From NCBI RefSeq assembly GCF_014205135.1, contig NZ_JACHMY010000001.1, positions 6,076,001 through 6,140,000 on the forward strand: DNA of 64,000 bases, read 5' to 3'. This stretch comes from Kribbella italica (lineage in GTDB: Bacteria; Actinomycetota; Actinomycetes; Propionibacteriales; Kribbellaceae). Every line of letters starts with the position of its first letter. Positions within the stretch are counted from its first letter, which is position 1. This document shows, piece after piece, positions 33,189 through 42,900 of this stretch. A program made the position numbers and the translations under genes. The notes beneath the pieces were generated by a model. That model saw only the letters and a program-made list of their open reading frames with translations, was not told where the DNA came from and did no database searches.

Positions 33189-34502
33189 ATGACCGAGCGT
33201 TTTCTCGGTGAAGCTTGCCCGCCCGCGCTGCAGGACGCGGGTGAGCGGATGTCCGTCGACGAGTTGCGGGCGCGGCAGCTCGACCAGCTGCGGAAGACCG
33301 TGCGCGCGGCGTACGAGAATGTCCCGCACTACAAGGCCGCGCTGGACGGGGTCGGCTTCGCACCCGACGACCTGCGGGAGCTGTCGGACCTGAGCCGGCT
33401 GCCGTTCACGGCGAAGAAGGATCTGCGCGACAACTACCCGTTCGGGATGTTCGCCGTACCGCGGTCGGAGGTCGTGCGGGTGCACGCTTCGTCCGGTACG
33501 ACGGGCCGGCCGACCGTGGTCGGGTACACGCGCGGCGACATCGACCGGTGGGCGGATCTGATCGCCCGGTCGATCCGCGCCGCGGGCGGCCGCGCGGGCG
33601 ACGTGTGTCATGTCGCCTACGGGTACGGGCTCTTCACCGGTGGGCTCGGGGCGCACTACGGCGCCGAGCGGCTCGGGTGCACGGTGGTCCCGATCTCCGG
33701 CGGGATGACCGAGCGGCAGGTCGACCTGATCCGCGACTTCGGCGCCGAGATCGTGATGGTCACGCCGTCGTACTTCCTGTCGATCCTGGACGAGATGGAG
33801 GCGCGCGGGCTCGACCCGCACGACACCTCGCTGCGGATCGGGATCTTCGGCGCGGAGCCGTGGACCGAGCAGATGCGCCTCGAGGTCGAGCAGCGGACCG
33901 GGATGCACGCGGTCGACATCTACGGACTGTCGGAGGTGATGGGCCCGGGCGTCGCGCAGGAGTGCGTCGAGACCAAGGACGGGCTGCACATCTGGGAGGA
34001 CCACTTCTACCCGGAGATCATCGACCCGGTCACCGGTGAGGTACTCCCGGACGGTTCCGAGGGTGAGCTGGTCTTCACCACCCTCACGAAGGAAGCCTTC
34101 CCGGTCCTGCGCTACCGCACCCGTGACCTGACCCGCCTGCTGCCCGGTACGGCGCGGCCAGGGATGCGCCGGATGGAGAAGATCACCGGGCGCACCGACG
34201 ACATGATGATCGTCCGCGGCGTCAACGTCTTCCCGACGCAGATCGAGGAACAGCTCCTGCTGGTCGAGGGCCTCACCCCGCACTACCTGTGTGTCCTCAC
34301 CCGCCCGAACCGCCTCGACGAGCTGACCGTCCGGGTCGAGGCCGCTCCCGGCCTGACCGACCACGCCCCGGCTGTCCGCGACCTGTCCCACCGCATCAAG
34401 ACCCACATCGGGATCACCGCGACCATCGAGGTCCTGCCGCCGCACGCGCTGGAACGCTCACTGGGCAAGGCGAAACGGATCGACGACCAGCGGAGGCTCT
34501 GA
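33189..34502 (+). CDS. paaK: Phenylacetate-CoA ligase
   Basis: 437 aa from ATG 33189 (AGAGAGG upstream), the normal PaaK length. SSGTTGRPTVVGYT is the AMP/phosphate loop, DIYGLSEVMGPGV the adenylate motif, YRTRDLTRLLPG the hinge Asp and GKAKRIDD near the C-terminus supplies the catalytic Lys. It activates phenylacetate with ATP and CoA, the first pathway step. It follows paaJ by 17 bp. The paaABCDE epoxidase genes are not in this window. Confidence 0.95.
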   Translation: MTERFLGEACPPALQDAGERMSVDELRARQLDQLRKTVRAAYENVPHYKAALDGVGFAPDDLRELSDLSRLPFTAKKDLRDNYPFGMFAVPRSEVVRVHASSGTTGRPTVVGYTRGDIDRWADLIARSIRAAGGRAGDVCHVAYGYGLFTGGLGAHYGAERLGCTVVPISGGMTERQVDLIRDFGAEIVMVTPSYFLSILDEMEARGLDPHDTSLRIGIFGAEPWTEQMRLEVEQRTGMHAVDIYGLSEVMGPGVAQECVETKDGLHIWEDHFYPEIIDPVTGEVLPDGSEGELVFTTLTKEAFPVLRYRTRDLTRLLPGTARPGMRRMEKITGRTDDMMIVRGVNVFPTQIEEQLLLVEGLTPHYLCVLTRPNRLDELTVRVEAAPGLTDHAPAVRDLSHRIKTHIGITATIEVLPPHALERSLGKAKRIDDQRRL

Positions 34503-34559
34503 GGGCCGGCACCCTGGCGGAGACGGCAGGATGACTGGTGGTGCCGACTTGTAGGTGGG

Positions 34560-35180
34560 TCAGGGCTCCAGGAGCTTTGGGAGGGTTTGGTGGGCTGCGG
34601 CGGCCAGGTCTTCGGTGGCGTTCGGGACGCCGGCGAGGTGGCGGAGGAGGGCCTGGGTGAAGAGGCCGTCGAGGACGCCGTACGCCGTGGACGGGGTGAC
34701 GGTCAGGGGGCGCTCGGCGAGATCGGCGTACGTGGTGACCACCCGCCAGATCATCAGTTCGAGGGTCTGGTCGATCTCCAGGACGTCCTTGCGGAAGGAC
34801 TCCTCGAAGAGGGCCTGGTTGCGCAGGTCGTACCAGAGGCGGTGCATCGAGGCGTCCTCGCGGCAGGTGGTCGCCAGGGCGTCGGCGAAGTCCTTGTGCA
34901 GGCCTTCGGCGGTGGTGGCGGTGACCACGATCTCGTCGTACCGGGTGACGCACTCGGCCTTGTACTGCCGCACGCAGGCGGTGATCAGCTCGACCTTGTC
35001 GCGGAAGTAGTAGTGCAGCACCCCGTGCGAGAACTCCGAGTTCTGGGCGATCTCGCGCAGGCTGGTCCGCGCGTACCCGAGCTCGGACAGCGTGCGGAGC
35101 GCCGAGGTGGCCAGCTGCGCGCGGCGTTCCGCGAACTTGTCCACCTGCCGGCGCGAGATCCGGTCCGTCACCTCGGTCAT
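34560..35180 (-). CDS. TetR family transcriptional regulator
   Basis: 206 aa from ATG 35180 (GGAGG with 6-nt spacing); the upstream frame to 35285 crosses the operator region. The N-terminal HTH is ATSALRTLSELGYARTSLREIAQNSEFSHGVLHYYFRDKVELI. The C-terminal domain resembles FadR/BetI-like acyl-responsive regulators. A TAGGAT -10 (35201-35206, minus strand) lies just before it. It is divergent from an SDR-ligase pair and convergent with paaK, so it may control those genes, the paa genes, or both. Confidence 0.9.
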   Translation of the reverse strand: MTEVTDRISRRQVDKFAERRAQLATSALRTLSELGYARTSLREIAQNSEFSHGVLHYYFRDKVELITACVRQYKAECVTRYDEIVVTATTAEGLHKDFADALATTCREDASMHRLWYDLRNQALFEESFRKDVLEIDQTLELMIWRVVTTYADLAERPLTVTPSTAYGVLDGLFTQALLRHLAGVPNATEDLAAAAHQTLPKLLEP

Positions 35181-35226
35181 CGGCGAGCCTCCTGACCACG
35201 ATCCTACCCGCCCCGGCCGGGATTTC

Positions 35227-35263
35227 TTGACAGTTGTCCAAGAAAGTCTTGACGACTGTCCAA
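35227..35263. promoter_or_regulatory. Twin operator repeats between the TetR gene and the SDR/ligase operon
   Basis: Two direct copies of TTGACNNNTGTCCAA, at 35227-35241 and 35249-35263, start 22 bp apart (about two helical turns). Each has imperfect dyad symmetry (TTGAC/GTCCAA). They lie upstream of the minus-strand TAGGAT -10 of the TetR gene and before the SDR gene, as expected of a divergent TetR operator. A further hairpin (35290-35297 with 35306-35313) lies in the SDR leader. Confidence 0.65.
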
Positions 35264-35350
35264 CCTTCCGTGACGCTGAGTCCATCGCCCGGTCACCGCC
35301 TCACCGGTGACCGTGGCGTCAAGCATCCGCACCGTTTGAGGGGAGATGCC

Positions 35351-36148
35351 ATGTACGACCTGACCGGACGCAAGGCGCTGGTGACCGGGGGTGCCCGCGG
35401 CCTCGGCGCCGGGATGGCCGCGGCGCTCGCCGCCGCCGGAGCGTCGGTGGTGATCGCCGACGTCCAGGAGGACCTGGGCCGGACGACCGCCGACGAACTG
35501 AAGCAGACCGGCGCGAACGCCGCGTTCGTACCGCTCGACGTGACCGACGACGCCCAGTGGGAGACCGCGATCGCCGCCGCCGTCGGCGAGCTGGGCGGCC
35601 TGGACATCCTGGTGAACAACGCCGGCGTCGAGCTGTCCGGCCTGGTCGTCGACCTCGACCCGGACGACGTCCGCAAGATGCTGGAGATCAACGTGCTGGG
35701 CACCGCGCTCGGCGTGAAGCACGCGTTCCGGGCGATGCGCCCGGGCGGACCGGCGGGGTCTGGTGGCTCGGTGGTCAACATCTCCAGCGTCGCGGCGACG
35801 ATCCCGTTCCCGGGCATCGCGGGCTACTCCGCGACCAAGTCCGCGGTCGACCGGCTGACCCGCGTGGCGGCGATGGAGTCCGGCAAGCTGGGGTACGGCG
35901 TCCGGGTGAACTGCGTCTACCCGGGCCTGGTCCCGACCGAGATGGGGATGAAGCTCGCCGCCGACATGGTCACCCTCGGGCTCTGGCCGTCCGCCGAAGC
36001 GGCGGTCGGCGACGTGATCGGGCTGACGCCGCTGGGGCGGCTCGGTGAGGTCGGCGACATGGCCGACGCGGTGGTCTTCCTGGCCTCCGACGCGGCCAAG
36101 TTCATCACCGGCGCGGGACTGCCGGTCGACGGTGGCATGGGGATGTGA
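35351..36148 (+). CDS. Short-chain dehydrogenase/reductase
   Basis: 265 aa from ATG 35351 (GAGGGGAG upstream). The cofactor motif is TGGARGLGAG, NNAG follows at about residue 89, and the catalytic set is Ser (NISSVAA), Tyr and Lys (GYSATKSAV). The C-terminus TGAGLPVDGGMGM is typical of FabG/hydroxysteroid-type enzymes. It probably oxidises a 3-hydroxyacyl or alicyclic alcohol with NAD(P). It is the first gene downstream of the twin operator and is followed by an acyl-CoA synthetase gene. Confidence 0.92.
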   Translation: MYDLTGRKALVTGGARGLGAGMAAALAAAGASVVIADVQEDLGRTTADELKQTGANAAFVPLDVTDDAQWETAIAAAVGELGGLDILVNNAGVELSGLVVDLDPDDVRKMLEINVLGTALGVKHAFRAMRPGGPAGSGGSVVNISSVAATIPFPGIAGYSATKSAVDRLTRVAAMESGKLGYGVRVNCVYPGLVPTEMGMKLAADMVTLGLWPSAEAAVGDVIGLTPLGRLGEVGDMADAVVFLASDAAKFITGAGLPVDGGMGM

Positions 36149-36239
36149 GCTGACCGTCCACCACTGAGCCAGGCGCGGGGGCGTCCCTCGACCCCCTCGG
36201 ATCGCCCCCGTGCCTGTTCCACCCGGCCGAGGAGTTCGC

Positions 36240-37787
36240 GTGCGGTTGTACGACTATCTGGACAAGGGGGCGTCGCTCGGTCCGGCGGCGCCGTGCCTGA
36301 CGATGGACGGGACCAGCCTGAGCTACGGCGAGGTGCAGGAGCTGTCGTACCAGGTCGCCCGGGCGCTGGCGAAGTCCGGCATCGGGCCGGGCGACAAGGT
36401 CGCGATCCTGTCGGCGAACAACCCGATCGCGTTCGCGTGCGTCTTCGGGATCTCCCGGGCCGGCGCGGTCTGGTGCCCGGTGAACCCGCGCAACGAGGCG
36501 GCCGAGAACCGGGACCTGCTGGACGGGTTCGACTGCTCGGTCCTGGTGTTCCAGCGGGCGTTCCTTCCGTTGGTGCAACGGATCCTGCCCGAGCTGCCGA
36601 AGCTGCGGCTGGCCGTCTGCCTGGACGATTCCTTGCCTGAGGCAAACAGTCTCGCGGAGTGGCTGGCCGGCGTACCGGCGGAGCCGTGGCAGGCCGAACC
36701 GGTCGACGACGTCGCGATGCTGGTCGGCACCGGCGGTACGACGGGGCGGCCGAAGGGCGTGATGCTGACCGGACGCAACCTGGAGACGATGTCGGCGATC
36801 ACGCTGATGGCCTACCCGTTCGAGGGCCGGCCGGTCTACCTCGCGCTCGCGCCGCTGACGCACGCGGCCGGCGTACTGTGCTTCCCGGTGCTGACGCTCG
36901 GCGGCGAGATCGTCGTGATGCCGAAGCCCGACCTGCCCGCGTTCCTGGGCCTGGTCGAGCGGCACCGGGTCACGCACACGTTCCTGCCGCCGACGCTGAT
37001 CTACATGCTGCTGGCCGAGGAGTCCTTGCCCAGTACGGAGCTGAGCTCGCTGCAGTGCTTCTGGTACGGCGCGGCGCCGATGTCGGCCACCCGTCTGGAG
37101 GAGGCGCTGGAGCGGATCGGGCCGGTGATGGCCCAGCTGTTCGGCCAGAGCGAGGCGCCGATGATGATCGCGACGATGGCGCCGGCCGACCACTTCCACC
37201 CCGACGGGTCGCCCGCGGTCGAGCGGTTCGCGTCCGCGGGGCGGCCGAGTCCGCTGATCCAGGTCGCGATCATGGCGGACGACGGACGGCTCCTGGATCA
37301 CGGTGGACGCGGGGAGATCGTGGTCCGGGGGTCGCTCGTGATGGCCGGGTACTACGGGGATCCCGAGGCGACCGCGGCCGCGTCGGCGTACGGATGGCAC
37401 CACACGGGGGACATCGGGTTCCTTGACGACGACAACTACCTCTACATCGTGGACAGGGCGAAAGACATGATCATCACCGGTGGGTTCAACGTGTACTCGG
37501 CCGAGGTCGAGCAGACGCTGATGACGTACCCAGCGATCCAGGACTGCGCGGTGGTCGGGCTGCCCGACGACAAGTGGGGCGAGCGGGTCACCGCCGTACT
37601 GCAGCTGCACCCGGGGCTGACCGTGTCGGAGTCGGAGGTCCGCAACTACGTGAAGAGCCGGCTGGGCAGCGTGAAGACGCCGAAGCAGGTCGTGGTGTGG
37701 ACCGAGCTGCCGCGGTCGAAGGTCGGCAAGGTGCTCAAGGCCGAGGTGAAGGCAATCCTGTTGAGCTCCGGCACCGCGGACCGCTAG
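36240..37787 (+). CDS. AMP-dependent acyl-CoA synthetase/ligase
   Basis: 515 aa from GTG 36240 (GAGGAG upstream). The ANL signatures are LVGTGGTTGRPKGVML (P-loop), YGAAPMS, FGQSEAPMM, WHHTGDIGFLDDDNYLYIVDRAKDMI (hinge) and the C-terminal catalytic Lys in SKVGKVLK. It activates a carboxylic acid to its CoA ester; the closest feel is medium/long-chain fatty or aromatic acid ligases. It is co-directional with the SDR gene (91-bp gap), suggesting one operon under the TTGACNNNTGTCCAA repeats. Confidence 0.92.
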   Translation: MRLYDYLDKGASLGPAAPCLTMDGTSLSYGEVQELSYQVARALAKSGIGPGDKVAILSANNPIAFACVFGISRAGAVWCPVNPRNEAAENRDLLDGFDCSVLVFQRAFLPLVQRILPELPKLRLAVCLDDSLPEANSLAEWLAGVPAEPWQAEPVDDVAMLVGTGGTTGRPKGVMLTGRNLETMSAITLMAYPFEGRPVYLALAPLTHAAGVLCFPVLTLGGEIVVMPKPDLPAFLGLVERHRVTHTFLPPTLIYMLLAEESLPSTELSSLQCFWYGAAPMSATRLEEALERIGPVMAQLFGQSEAPMMIATMAPADHFHPDGSPAVERFASAGRPSPLIQVAIMADDGRLLDHGGRGEIVVRGSLVMAGYYGDPEATAAASAYGWHHTGDIGFLDDDNYLYIVDRAKDMIITGGFNVYSAEVEQTLMTYPAIQDCAVVGLPDDKWGERVTAVLQLHPGLTVSESEVRNYVKSRLGSVKTPKQVVVWTELPRSKVGKVLKAEVKAILLSSGTADR

Positions 37788-37819
37788 GGTTCGGGCAACG
37801 ACGAGAGGAGGTGAGCGCG

Positions 37820-37867
37820 ATGTCTGGTAAGACCTTCGTGCCGCCGACTCGTCGTACCAGCGACTGA
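37820..37867 (+). CDS. 15-codon micro-ORF with strong ribosome site
   Basis: ATG 37820 is preceded by GAGAGGAGGTGAG (37803-37815), a near-perfect Shine-Dalgarno with suitable spacing. It encodes MSGKTFVPPTRRTSD and stops at 37865-37867. It lies 32 bp after the ligase stop and 33 bp before the DinB gene. It may be a leader peptide, a genuine micropeptide, or a coupling ORF for dinB. No homolog is recognised. Confidence 0.45.
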   Translation: MSGKTFVPPTRRTSD

Positions 37868-37900
37868 GCGGTGGCTCCAGTTCCACTCTTGGAGTCGTGA

Positions 37901-38428
37901 ATGACCGAAGTGACCCGTCCGCCGCTGACCGCGGACGAGCGAACCCAACTGATCGGCTGGCTGGATCTTCAGCGGTCGTTCGTGCGGATGAAGTGCCGTG
38001 ACCTCAGCCCGGCCGACGAGCACCGCAAGGTGCTGCCGACGTCCCCGCTGATGACGGTCGCGGGCCTCGTGGCCCACCTGCGCTGGAACGAGTACTCCTG
38101 GTTCCAGCTGAACGTCGCCGGGGTGCCCGACACCGGGCAGACACCGTGGACCGACGACGGGCACGTCGACGCCGAGATGTTCGTCGACGACGTACCGCTG
38201 GCCCAACTGCTCGACGAGTACGACGAGGAGTGCGCCCGGTCGAACGCGGCCATCGCGGACCTCTCGCTGGACGCGCTCGAGCAGGGCCCGCCGTCGATGC
38301 GCGCGGGCGGAGGCGCCGCCTCGCTGCGCTACGTGCTCTGCCACATGATCGAGGAGACCGCCCGGCACGTCGGCCACCTCGACATCATCCGCGAGATCCT
38401 CGACGGCCACACGAGCTACACGGAGTAG
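37901..38428 (+). CDS. DinB family protein (DUF664-type, metal-binding four-helix bundle)
   Basis: 175 aa. The three metal-ligand histidines of the fold are visible: HLRWNEYSWF at the end of helix 2 and HMIEETARHVGHLD (H...H..H) in the C-terminal half. The N-terminal TADERTQLIGWLDLQRSFVRMKCRDLS matches the DUF664 group of DinB-like proteins. Members include mycothiol- or bacillithiol-dependent S-transferases and maleylpyruvate isomerases; the substrate here is not known. Confidence 0.88.
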   Translation: MTEVTRPPLTADERTQLIGWLDLQRSFVRMKCRDLSPADEHRKVLPTSPLMTVAGLVAHLRWNEYSWFQLNVAGVPDTGQTPWTDDGHVDAEMFVDDVPLAQLLDEYDEECARSNAAIADLSLDALEQGPPSMRAGGGAASLRYVLCHMIEETARHVGHLDIIREILDGHTSYTE

Positions 38429-38442
38429 CCCGTACGCCGGCA

Positions 38443-38468
38443 CGCCGGGGCCTCGCAAGGCCTCGGCG
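38443..38468. terminator. Hairpin terminator between convergent dinB-like and serine hydrolase genes
   Basis: A 10-bp GC-rich stem (38443-38452 with 38459-38468, one G-U) with loop TCGCAA. A second 7-bp hairpin follows (38486-38492 with 38512-38518). Confidence 0.55.
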
Positions 38469-38537
38469 TTGCCGGGTCGCGGGAACCGCCCGACTCGGGC
38501 ATCGGCGTAGCCGGGCGGCGGGGGCCGCCTCCCCCTC

Positions 38538-39884
38538 CTACAGGTGCTGGCCGAAGGCCAGGGGGTCGCGGGTGCACAGGTATGTTGCCCAGTTCAACTT
38601 CACTGGGGTTCCCTCGGCGTTGCGGGTGATGCGGAGGAGTTCGCCGGTCTCGCGGCCGGAGACGGTGCGGTAGACGTCAGGGGAGATCTGTTCGAAGACC
38701 GCCGGGGCGACGTAGTCGGCGGCGGCCGGGGACTTGGCTTCGAGGTGGCCTTCGCGGACCGAGAAGACGAAGGGCGAGCCCTCGGTGAACCAGGTGCCGA
38801 GGACGCCGGCCAGCTCGGTGGGGATCGTCGTGCCGGGGGTCCAGGGCTCGGGCAGGACCGGGTCGTCGTCGAGGACCTTGATGGCCAGGTCGGTGGCGAG
38901 GGCGGCCGGGGACGGTGCGGCGGAGGTGTTCATCAGCGCGATGCCCGCCGTACCGGACGGGCGGTGCAGGAAGGTGCCGGTGATGTGGCCGGGCATGCCG
39001 CCGGTGTGGCCGATGAAGACGCGCTCACCGACCCGGAGCAGCATGAAGCCGAGACCGAAGCCGAGCTGCCAGCGGTCCAGATCGGCCATGATCTGCGGCT
39101 GGCACATCTCGTCGAGGGTGTCCTTGGAGAGCACCTCGTCGGTCGGGTCGGCCAGGAACGAGGTCCACCTGGCCAGGTCCTCGGCGGTGCTGGCCAGGCC
39201 GCCGCAGGCGTCCATCGCGCCGAGCGAGAGCAACGGCTCAGGCACCGGTACGTCGCTGAACGGCGGCACGTAGTACCCGGACGCGGCCGGGCCGCCGTCC
39301 ATCCCGACCGTGGTGCGGCGCATCTCCAGCGGCTGCAGGATGCGGGCCTGGATCGACTCGTACCAGGACCGGCCGTCGAGGCGCGCGATGATCTCGCCGA
39401 GCACGGAGTACACGAGGTTGGAGTAGTGGAACCGGTGGTGCGGCTTGCCGATCCGCTCGGCCTCGTTCCAGCCGGCGATCAGCTCGGCGCGGTCCGGGAA
39501 GGCCATCACGTCCCAGACGTCGCCGACCGGCTCGCGCTGCATGCCGCTGACGTGGCTGAGCATCTGCCGCACGGTGACGCCGGCGTGCTTGCTCTCCGGG
39601 ATCAGCCGGTCGACGGTGTCGTCGAGGCTGAGCTTGCCCTCGTCGCGCAGGGCCATGATCGCGACCGCGGTGAACGTCTTGCTGTGCGAGGCGATCAGGT
39701 ACTGCGTGTCGGCGGTCGGCGCGACGCCGGGCTTGTCCAGCGAGGCCGAGCCGACGCCGCCCGACCAGGCGAGCTTCCCGCCACGAGCGACGGCGCCGAC
39801 CAGGCCCGGAACCCGGCCCTTGGTCTGACGCTCGGTGATGATCCGGGTGAGCGCGGTCTGTGTCTGCGCGGCGATGTCTGTCAC
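38538..39884 (-). CDS. Serine hydrolase of the beta-lactamase/class C fold
   Basis: 448 aa from GTG 39884 (AAGG nine bases upstream); the frame open to 40193 runs antisense into the next gene. IASHSKTFTA holds S-x-x-K, FHYSNLVYS holds Y-x-N, HTGGMPGHI replaces KTG, and a lipocalin-like C-terminal domain follows. No signal peptide. It is a likely esterase or D-aminopeptidase-like enzyme, paralogous to the gene at 28235-29620. It is divergent from the BTAD regulator gene 73 bp away. Confidence 0.88.
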   Translation of the reverse strand: MTDIAAQTQTALTRIITERQTKGRVPGLVGAVARGGKLAWSGGVGSASLDKPGVAPTADTQYLIASHSKTFTAVAIMALRDEGKLSLDDTVDRLIPESKHAGVTVRQMLSHVSGMQREPVGDVWDVMAFPDRAELIAGWNEAERIGKPHHRFHYSNLVYSVLGEIIARLDGRSWYESIQARILQPLEMRRTTVGMDGGPAASGYYVPPFSDVPVPEPLLSLGAMDACGGLASTAEDLARWTSFLADPTDEVLSKDTLDEMCQPQIMADLDRWQLGFGLGFMLLRVGERVFIGHTGGMPGHITGTFLHRPSGTAGIALMNTSAAPSPAALATDLAIKVLDDDPVLPEPWTPGTTIPTELAGVLGTWFTEGSPFVFSVREGHLEAKSPAAADYVAPAVFEQISPDVYRTVSGRETGELLRITRNAEGTPVKLNWATYLCTRDPLAFGQHL

Positions 39885-39957
39885 GGAAGCCGACCTTAGC
39901 CCGACAGCGGTGACAAACGGCAGGGGGTTTGAGCGGGTGCTGTGGGAGGCTGGTGGG

Positions 39958-42900
39958 GTGCGCATAGCGGTGCTCGGTCCACTCGCGATGTGGGCGGCCG
40001 ACGGATCACCGCTGGACGTCCGCGGCGTTCGGCTGCGTGGACTGCTGGCGAGGCTGGCTCTCGGTGCTGGGAAGCCGGTTGGGGTGGACACGCTCGTCGA
40101 CGGGCTGTGGGGCAGTGAGGCACCGAGTGCCAACGCTCTGCAGTCGCTGGTCTCTCGGCTGCGGGCCGGTTTGCCCGCTACCGAGTCGAGCATCTCGGTG
40201 CAGTCCGGCCCAGCGGGCTACACGCTGACCATCGGGCCTGACTGCGTTGACGCGGTGCAGTTCGAGGAGCTGGCTCGGCGCGGGCGGCAACTGCTCGCCG
40301 CCGACCCGAGTCAGGCGCGCGAGCTGCTCTCCCAGGCCGACCGGCTCTGGCGAGGCGAGGCCTTGGCCGACCTGCGGGACCTGCCGTTCGCCCAGGTGGA
40401 GGCGGACCGGCTGACCGAGCTTCGACTGGGCACCGCGGAGGACCTGGCCGAGGCCGGGATCGCCACCGGTCACGCCCGCGACGTCGTGGCCGACCTCGAG
40501 CGACTGACCCTCGCCCACCCGCTGCGGGAGCGCCCGCACGAGCTGCTGATCCGCGCGCTCGCTGCCGACGGACGCCAGGCCGAGGCGCTCGCGGCGTACG
40601 AGCGAGTCCGTACGACGCTCGCCGACGAGCTCGGCGCCGACCCCGGCTCGCGGCTGCGCGACGTCCACGTGGCAGTGCTCCGCGGCGACGAGATCGACCC
40701 ACCGGCCACCTCAGGCGGCGTACAAGCTGTTGAACCGGCCCCCAAGCCGAAGAGCAATCTGCGGACCCCGCTGACCAGCTTCGTCGGCCGGACCGAGGAC
40801 GTGGCCGAGCTGTCACGGCAGCTGAGCGACGGCACCCGGCTGGTGACGATGGTCGGGCCAGGTGGCGCCGGCAAGACCCGGCTGGCGACCGAGACCGGCC
40901 GGACGCTGGTCAACCAGAGCGGTGACGGCATCTACTTCGTCGAGCTCGCACCGCTGGCCGAAGAGGCCGACGTGGCTCCGACGCTGCTGTCAGCGCTGGG
41001 CGCGAGCGAGTACGTCGACACCATGCAGACCACGCTGACACCGAAACGCTTCCCCACCAGCCGCTCGGCGACGGACCGGCTGGTCGAGGTGATCGCGGAC
41101 CGCCGCATCCTGCTCGTGCTCGACAACTGTGAGCACCTGATCCAGGAGGTCGCCGGACTGGTCGACTCGCTGCTGGCGCAGTGCCCGCGGCTGCGGGTGC
41201 TCACCACCAGCCGCGAGCCGCTCGGCATCCCCGGCGAGCACCTGCACCAGGTCGGCCCGCTCGCGCTGCCGCCGGTCGACGCGACCGACGACGACTACCC
41301 GGCGGTCCGGCTGTTCGTCGACCGCGCCCGCGCGGTGCGCCCGGACTTCGCCATCACGGACGCGAACCGCCAGGCGATCGCGGAGATCTGCCGCCGGCTC
41401 GACGGGATGCCGCTGGCGATCGAGCTCGCCGCCGCCCGGTTGCGGGCGCTCACTCCCCTGCAGATCGTGGACCGGCTGAACGACCGGTTCCGCCTGCTGA
41501 CCAGCGGCAGCCGTACGGCGTTGCCGCGGCACCAGACGCTTCGTGCGGTCGTCGAGTGGAGCTGGGAGCTGCTGGAGCCGGACGAGCAGGCCGTGGCTCG
41601 CCGCCTGTCGCGCTTCTCCGGTGGCGCGACGCTCGAGGCCGCCGAGCAGGTCTGCAGCGGACCGGGCCTGCCGCCCGAGGCTGTGCTCGACGTACTGGCT
41701 TCACTGGTCGACAAGTCGCTGGTCGAGGCCGGCGCCGAGGAGCGCTCGGTCCGGTACCGGATGCTCGAGACCGTCAGGGCGTACGGCGCCGAGCAGCTCG
41801 CTGCCGCCGGTGAGGTCGACCAGGTCCGCGAGGCGCACGCGGCGTACTTCGGTGATCTGCTGCGCAAGGCGGAACCGAAGCTGCGCACCGGCGACCAGCT
41901 GCAGTGGATGGCCCGGATGGACGCCGACAACGAGAACCTGCTGGACGCGCTGCGGACGGCGATCGACGCCGGCCGGGCCAACGACTCGATCAAGCTCGTC
42001 GCGGTCCTCGGTCAGTACTGGAACATGCGCGGCCGCCCGTCGGAGGCGGTGGCCTGGTTCGAGGCGGCACTCGCCGTACCGGGACCGACGAAACCGCTGG
42101 CCCGGGCGCTGACCGTGATGCTCTACTCGCTCGGCACACTGTCCAACGGCGCCGACCCTTCGGACTCCGTGACCAAGGCGATCCGTGGGCTGGCCGAGGT
42201 GCGGCTGCTCAGCCGGCGGCACGAGGAGGTCCGGCTGTCCGCGGTCGGCTGGTTCACCAACGCCGCGTGGGCCGCCTTCCGGCGGGACAAGGCGACCTCC
42301 TTCCAGCAGTTGGAGGAAGCCCGCGAGAGCATCGACCCCTGGACCCGGAACATGGCCGTGATGATGACGGCGATGTTCCGCGAGAACGAGGGCGACGTCG
42401 AGCAGATGGCGGCCGACCTGCAGCTCGCGCACGACGGGTTCACCGCGCTCGGCGACCGGTGGGGTACGTCGCTGGCGCTGCGTGGTCTGGCTGCTCACGC
42501 GGCGACCCACGGCGATCACCAGGCCGCGATCGACGCGCTGACCGAGGCGATGCGGCTGACCGAGGAGCTGGGCACCAGCGAAGGGATGCCGCAGCTGCTC
42601 GGGCAGGCGGCGACGAGCCGCGCGGAGCTGGGCGACCTCGACGGAGCGTGGTCCGACGTTCGTGAGGCGCAGCGGCTGGCCGGGGAGACCGGTGGCCGCG
42701 GCGGCCAGGGCACCGCGCTGATGGGGATGGCCGCGTTGAGCCGGATGGCCGGACGCTTGGACGAGGCGCTCGAGCTGGCCGAACGGGCGCTCGCGACGCT
42801 CGACCCGCAGGCCGAGCGCATGGCACCGCACGGCGAGGCGATGGTGATGACCGAGCTGGCCCGGGTGATGGTTGCCAAGGGCGACCTTTCCGGGGCCCGC

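Noticed and set aside
38429..38537. CG-rich gap thought to be a repeat element
   Set aside because: It is explained by two short hairpins between convergent genes; no second copy seen in the window.
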